The notes under the pieces were generated by a model. That model was not told the DNA's origin, did not search any database, and was given only the letters and a program-made list of their open reading frames with translations. Of a stretch of DNA of 64,000 nucleotides, positions 57,131-64,000 are shown in pieces. This stretch comes from Akkermansiaceae bacterium. GTDB lineage: Bacteria; Verrucomicrobiota; Verrucomicrobiia; Verrucomicrobiales; Akkermansiaceae. Each line of letters starts with the position of its first letter. The stretch's first letter is position 1. The position numbers and the translations under genes were made by a program. The stretch covers positions 21,675 to 85,674 of the forward strand of contig JAFLSS010000002.1 in the NCBI GenBank assembly GCA_022510805.1, read 5' to 3'.

Positions 57131-59245
57131 TCAGTGGCTGAGCTCCTCCTGCCTCTTGCCTCCGTGGGCGCGCAGAAGCTCGACCACCTCCGGCGCGGTG
57201 GCCTGGTCGAGCGCGGTCCGCGAGCCATAGGTCGCGTTGACCTCCACTCCGGCTTCAAGCAAGAGGCGGATGAGATCCACCTCCTCCGCATTGTGCACGG
57301 CGAGATACAAAAGCGGCTCGCTGCCGGGCTTGACTCGCGCGCGGGGATCCGCCCCGGCCGCCACCATGGCCTGCAGCATGGCAAGCTTGTCTTTTTTCTC
57401 GATATTGGAGGCAGAGAGAATCAGCTGCAGCATGGTGCACCCGTCCTGCGCCGGCAGGTTGGGATCCGCCCCCTTGGCCAGCAGCGCCTGCACGGTGAGC
57501 TTCGACCCGCTGCGGATGGCGAGCTGCAGCATGGGCTCCCCCTCGGGGCTGGTGCTGTTGGGATCCGCCCCCTTCTCGAGCAGTTGCTTCACAACAGAGG
57601 TGTTCTTATCCTTGACGGCCATCTCCAGCAGAGTCTCGCCGAGGTGGTTGCGGAGGCTGATATCCACCCCGTGCTCCAGCAGCTCCTGCACTTCCTTCTG
57701 GCATTGGAAGCGCAGGGCATCAAAGATGACAGGATCGCCGCTCTTGTCGAGCTCATTGGGAGAGGCGCCATACTTAAGCGCCAGGTGGATGAGCTCATGG
57801 CGCGTGTTGGGCTCGGTGATATTCAGCAGATTGGCCACGATGTGATCCCCCATCATCTCATGCGTGTGCTCCTTTCGGGAAACCAACGCCTTGAGCGCCT
57901 TTTCCTTGGTAGCCAAGTCAAAGTGCAGGCTGGTCAGAATCTTCTCCGCCTCAGAGCGGTGCATCAATTCCGTGGAGTGCATGGGATCCAGCGGCACTGC
58001 GCCCGCCTGCGCCAGCATTTCGATGATGCGGATGGCGGGCTCGGGGTTCTCCCGCATGCCCTTGTTGCTGAGCAGCAGCTTCACCGCTTCGCTCAAGGGC
58101 ATGGAGGGCGAGTGCCCGCGCACTCGGGTCAGTTTGTTGACATCTGCCCCCGCGTGGATGAGTTTCTCAATCATCTCCACATGCCCCCCGCGCACCGCAT
58201 AGCGCAGGGCCAAGCCATCGCCGGATACACTGGCCCCCCGCTTGAGCAGCATGTCCACCAGGGCCTCATGCCCCCCGTGCGCAGCCTCTGAAACAGCGCT
58301 CTCGCCGTTCCCCGGCGCGGTGTAGTTGGCATCTGCCCCGGCATCCAGCAGCAGCTTCACCGCCTCGGCATTGCCTGACCGGGCTGCATACAGCAGGGCT
58401 GTCTTGCCGGTGAGGGATACGGCATTCACCCGTGAATGCGACTCAAGCAGGATTTTGATGGTGCCTGTTTCGCCGCTGATGGCCGCTGTCATCAGCGGCG
58501 AGATGCCTGCCTTCTGATTGCATTTGGCGCCGGCTTGCAGAAGCTGTTTGACGATGAATTCCCGCCCCTCACAGGCCGCGACGGCGATGGGGGTCCAGCC
58601 GTCCCGCGCTTCATGATTCACATCTGCCCCGGCGCGGATGAGGCGAGCCACCAGCGCGCGCCGCACAGCAGGTGTGGCAGTATGCACTTTCCTGTGTTTC
58701 AAATGGCTATAGGCAAACACATTGGAGACACTTGCGTGCCGGTTGCTCACGCGGTCAGACTTCATGCAAGCCGCCATGAGCGCCGTCCATCCGCCATCAT
58801 CCTCAGCATCCACCTCCGCCCCCATATCCAGCAGCCTCTCCACAAGCTCCAGATTTCCCATCAGCGCGCTGAGCATCAACGCGCTCTCCCCCTCCTTGGT
58901 GGTAATGCTGATATCCGCCCCATGCTCCAGCAGCAGCTTGGCCATGCTCACGCGATTCCCTGCCAGTGCATACAGCAGCGGGGTGCAGCCATTGGGCAAG
59001 ATGGCATTCACATCCGCCCCGGCGAGGAGGAGCCGGCGCACCATATCCGCATTTTCACGCTGAATCGCCTGCCGCATCGCGCGCTTGCCCTCCTCACCCG
59101 CAGGATCCAGCACCGAGTTGAGCGCCCCGGACTGAAGCAATTCCTTCTGGGCAGATTCTTTGGAATCTCCACAGGCCGAGAGCACCGCAGCAAGCGCTCC
59201 GGCAACAGCGGCGAGTGAGGCATAGGGATTGGCGATTTTCACCAT
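57131..59245 (-). CDS. Ankyrin repeat lipoprotein (many repeats)
   Basis: Lipobox LAAVLSAC; >10 ankyrin units such as GCTPLLYALAGNRVSMAKLLLEHGADISITTKEGESALMLSALMGNLELVERLLDMGAEVD. Confidence 0.92.
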   Translation of the reverse strand: MVKIANPYASLAAVAGALAAVLSACGDSKESAQKELLQSGALNSVLDPAGEEGKRAMRQAIQRENADMVRRLLLAGADVNAILPNGCTPLLYALAGNRVSMAKLLLEHGADISITTKEGESALMLSALMGNLELVERLLDMGAEVDAEDDGGWTALMAACMKSDRVSNRHASVSNVFAYSHLKHRKVHTATPAVRRALVARLIRAGADVNHEARDGWTPIAVAACEGREFIVKQLLQAGAKCNQKAGISPLMTAAISGETGTIKILLESHSRVNAVSLTGKTALLYAARSGNAEAVKLLLDAGADANYTAPGNGESAVSEAAHGGHEALVDMLLKRGASVSGDGLALRYAVRGGHVEMIEKLIHAGADVNKLTRVRGHSPSMPLSEAVKLLLSNKGMRENPEPAIRIIEMLAQAGAVPLDPMHSTELMHRSEAEKILTSLHFDLATKEKALKALVSRKEHTHEMMGDHIVANLLNITEPNTRHELIHLALKYGASPNELDKSGDPVIFDALRFQCQKEVQELLEHGVDISLRNHLGETLLEMAVKDKNTSVVKQLLEKGADPNSTSPEGEPMLQLAIRSGSKLTVQALLAKGADPNLPAQDGCTMLQLILSASNIEKKDKLAMLQAMVAAGADPRARVKPGSEPLLYLAVHNAEEVDLIRLLLEAGVEVNATYGSRTALDQATAPEVVELLRAHGGKRQEELSH

Positions 59246-59265
59246 AGTTGCTGACGTTCACCATT

Positions 59266-59294
59266 GTTATAGCACCGCCGCGCGCACGCGTCAA
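59266..59294 (-). promoter_or_regulatory. Promoter of the ankyrin lipoprotein
   Basis: Reverse strand TTGACG (59294-59289), 17 bp, TATAAC (59271-59266). Confidence 0.55.
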
Positions 59295-59339
59295 GCGCTT
59301 TTACCCCATTCTTGCCATGAATGCAGCACTCTGTGTATC

Positions 59340-59368
59340 TTGACAAAACCGCGTCCTCATGCTAGGCT
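59340..59368 (+). promoter_or_regulatory. Promoter of the AAA gene
   Basis: TTGACA (59340-59345), 17 bp, TAGGCT (59363-59368). Confidence 0.5.
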
Positions 59369-59397
59369 GCCAAACAACCCAGCAGTTATACGGAGCC

Positions 59398-61323
59398 ATG
59401 TCGTACCTCCACAAATGCAACAACTACGAAGCTTCCCTCAACAGCATCAAAGAGGAAATGCACGCCCTCTGCGATGCCGCCTATGCTGTGTTCCGGCTTG
59501 CGGGCACGCGAGTGAAGGGCAATTACCGCGACCTGCTCATGCAGGATATCATGGACTACGCGCTCTATATTGCCTATGAAAACAAGGAATTAGGCAAGAG
59601 CGAGCTGAACTCCTTTCAGAGTCTTTTCAATGATCAGTCGCTCAAGGAGGACTGGCTGCGTGCCATTTACCTGAAAGGCATCAACAAGGAAGAGTTCGCC
59701 GCCAGAGTGCCGCACTCTTTTGTCTACCTGGTGGAGGCGGAAAACAAGACGCAGCAGCAGCACTCACTGAGCTTGTTCTACACGCTTTTTTGCGACCACC
59801 TGGGCGCGCTGCTCGAAAGGGGGCCGGCGGGCTTGTCTTCACCAAAGAAAATCAAACACCGCAATGCCTATATCCGCACGCTGTGGGATTATGCTGAGCG
59901 GCATCTCGAAAGCGACCACAAGTGGGATGAAGCCCGCCTGCCGGAGCGCTTTGCCTCCCTCCGGCCGGATGTCTCCACCTTCCTCTTCCCGGAGGAAAGC
60001 AGCCTCAAATCCAAAATCCACTCCTTTTTCTGCCGCCTTGAGCAGCTGGAGAGTGAGGAGGGATTCCCCCTCAACAACGTGCGCGAGCTCGCCCGGCGCG
60101 AGACCAAAGAGCGCCTGCTGCGCCTCGCGTTTGCTGATCTGGAGGCCTCGCCTGTGGAGGCGGCGCTCATCAAGCACTATCTGAGCCTGGAGGACACCGC
60201 GGCAGACCTCATCCGCCAGGCGATTGACCTGCGCGATTCTGCCGCGCCGGATGGCTCGGCCTTCCTCAGCCAGCTCGCCGCCCGGGACGCCGAGAAAAAG
60301 GCATGGCTCGCCACCCAGTATGTCCACCTGTATGAAGAGCTGGCGCATGAGCTCATCGCCTGCGATGGCACCGATGACACCCGGGAGATTAGCCTGCTGC
60401 AGGCTCAGCTGGATCAGCTGGAAAGCATCCGCCACCGCGCCGTCAACCTCAGCCTCGGCGTGAAGGAGAGCGACTCGCTCGCCCCCGGTGAATCTCCCTT
60501 TGCCGCAGAGCTGGCAGAGCACCTCCGCGAGCTCCAAGCCCTCACCGGCATGAGCGGCGTCAAGCGTGAGGTCCTCTCCCTGATCCACATGCAGAAAATC
60601 CAAAGCTTGCGCAAGAAGCGCGGGCTCACCACAGTGCCGCTGTCCAACCACCTCGTATTCACCGGCAATCCGGGCACCGGCAAGACCACCGTGGCCAGGC
60701 TCTTGTCCAAGATTTACCACAAGATGGGACTGCTCCGCAGCGGGCATTTGGTGGAGGTGGATCGCTCCGGACTCGTGTGCGGCTATGTGGGGCAAACGGC
60801 GCTCAAAGTGCAGGAGGTGGTGCAGAAGGCGCTGGGCGGCGTGCTCTTCATTGATGAGGCCTATAGCCTTGTCAAAGAACAGGGAGTCGACTTCGGGCAA
60901 GAGGCCATCGACACGCTTCTCAAAGCCATGGAGGATCACCGGGATGACTTGATCGTCATCGTTGCCGGCTACCCCAAGCTCATGGAAAACTTTGTCAACT
61001 CCAATCCCGGGCTCGCCTCCCGCTTCAGCAAGCACATCTACTTTGAGGACTACACGCCGCCGGAGCTCGCGGAGATCTTTCGGAGCATGTGCCGCAAATC
61101 CGGCTACAGCCCCTCTGATGAAGCGGCGGAGCTCATGGCGCGCCTGCTTGAGTCCCGATACGCCGCGCGAGATGCCAACTTTGCCAACGCCCGCGAGGTG
61201 CGCAACCTCTTCGAAGCGGCGGTCACCCACCAAGCCGGGCGGCTCTACGCCAAGGTCAACCCCTCTGATGCCGAGCTCTGCAGCCTGCTGCCGGAGGATA
61301 TCCGGCCGCTGATGCCAAGCTGA
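59398..61323 (+). CDS. CbbX/SpoVK-type AAA ATPase with an uncharacterised N-terminal half
   Basis: [96 protein letters not shown]. Confidence 0.85.
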   Translation: MSYLHKCNNYEASLNSIKEEMHALCDAAYAVFRLAGTRVKGNYRDLLMQDIMDYALYIAYENKELGKSELNSFQSLFNDQSLKEDWLRAIYLKGINKEEFAARVPHSFVYLVEAENKTQQQHSLSLFYTLFCDHLGALLERGPAGLSSPKKIKHRNAYIRTLWDYAERHLESDHKWDEARLPERFASLRPDVSTFLFPEESSLKSKIHSFFCRLEQLESEEGFPLNNVRELARRETKERLLRLAFADLEASPVEAALIKHYLSLEDTAADLIRQAIDLRDSAAPDGSAFLSQLAARDAEKKAWLATQYVHLYEELAHELIACDGTDDTREISLLQAQLDQLESIRHRAVNLSLGVKESDSLAPGESPFAAELAEHLRELQALTGMSGVKREVLSLIHMQKIQSLRKKRGLTTVPLSNHLVFTGNPGTGKTTVARLLSKIYHKMGLLRSGHLVEVDRSGLVCGYVGQTALKVQEVVQKALGGVLFIDEAYSLVKEQGVDFGQEAIDTLLKAMEDHRDDLIVIVAGYPKLMENFVNSNPGLASRFSKHIYFEDYTPPELAEIFRSMCRKSGYSPSDEAAELMARLLESRYAARDANFANAREVRNLFEAAVTHQAGRLYAKVNPSDAELCSLLPEDIRPLMPS

Positions 61324-61499
61324 GAACAGACTGCCTGTCAAGAGCTTTTGCCATTTCTGCCGCCTCGCAGCCGCCGGGCGTGCGCCCCCTGCTCGGCCGG
61401 CGCACGCGCATTTTCCTACACTTTCTCACGCTTCCGGGCACATTTGGCTTGCTTTTTGGGTGGAGTTGTGGCATATATCTGCAAGTTTACACACGCGCC

Positions 61500-64000
<2,501 letters not shown>

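Overview
This is a GC-rich, gene-dense bacterial chromosomal segment. I infer Verrucomicrobiota (Akkermansia-like) from the archaeal-type ProS, a GH29 fucosidase and many envelope-anchored ankyrin/unknown lipoproteins; lineage is inference only. Recognisable core genes: leuA, pth, a dsbD-like gene, a Yej-type peptide ABC importer, ilvD, tlyA, osmC-like, a GldA/F/G + DUF4340-like ABC cluster, GH29 alpha-fucosidase, prmA, tsaB, a TerB?-FHA-ABCG-type transporter, nadE, proS, an M50-like protease, rpmB, prmC, prfA, nrdG, nrdD, an RsmB/F-type methyltransferase, a ROK kinase, a CbbX/SpoVK-type AAA protein and the 5' part of carB. Items most worth a second look: (1) a decayed AbiE toxin-antitoxin module: intact AbiEi antitoxin with an operator-like inverted repeat and a frameshifted, truncated AbiEii toxin. 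It is bounded by two copies of the 3' tail of an ankyrin gene that differ only at third codon positions. (2) A class III ribonucleotide reductase whose glycyl-radical C-terminus is a separate 70-aa gene, preceded by a ~200-nt structured leader. (3) A recurrent pattern of strong sigma70-like promoters placed 6-14 nt from start codons (leaderless transcription). (4) A protein made of three 124-aa repeats in an operon with an ankyrin-like membrane protein that has a paralog 43 kb away. (5) A duplicated family of unknown lipoproteins. (6) An ABC/FHA protein with altered Q-loop and signature motifs. All calls come from reading the sequence and the ORF track; no database search was run.
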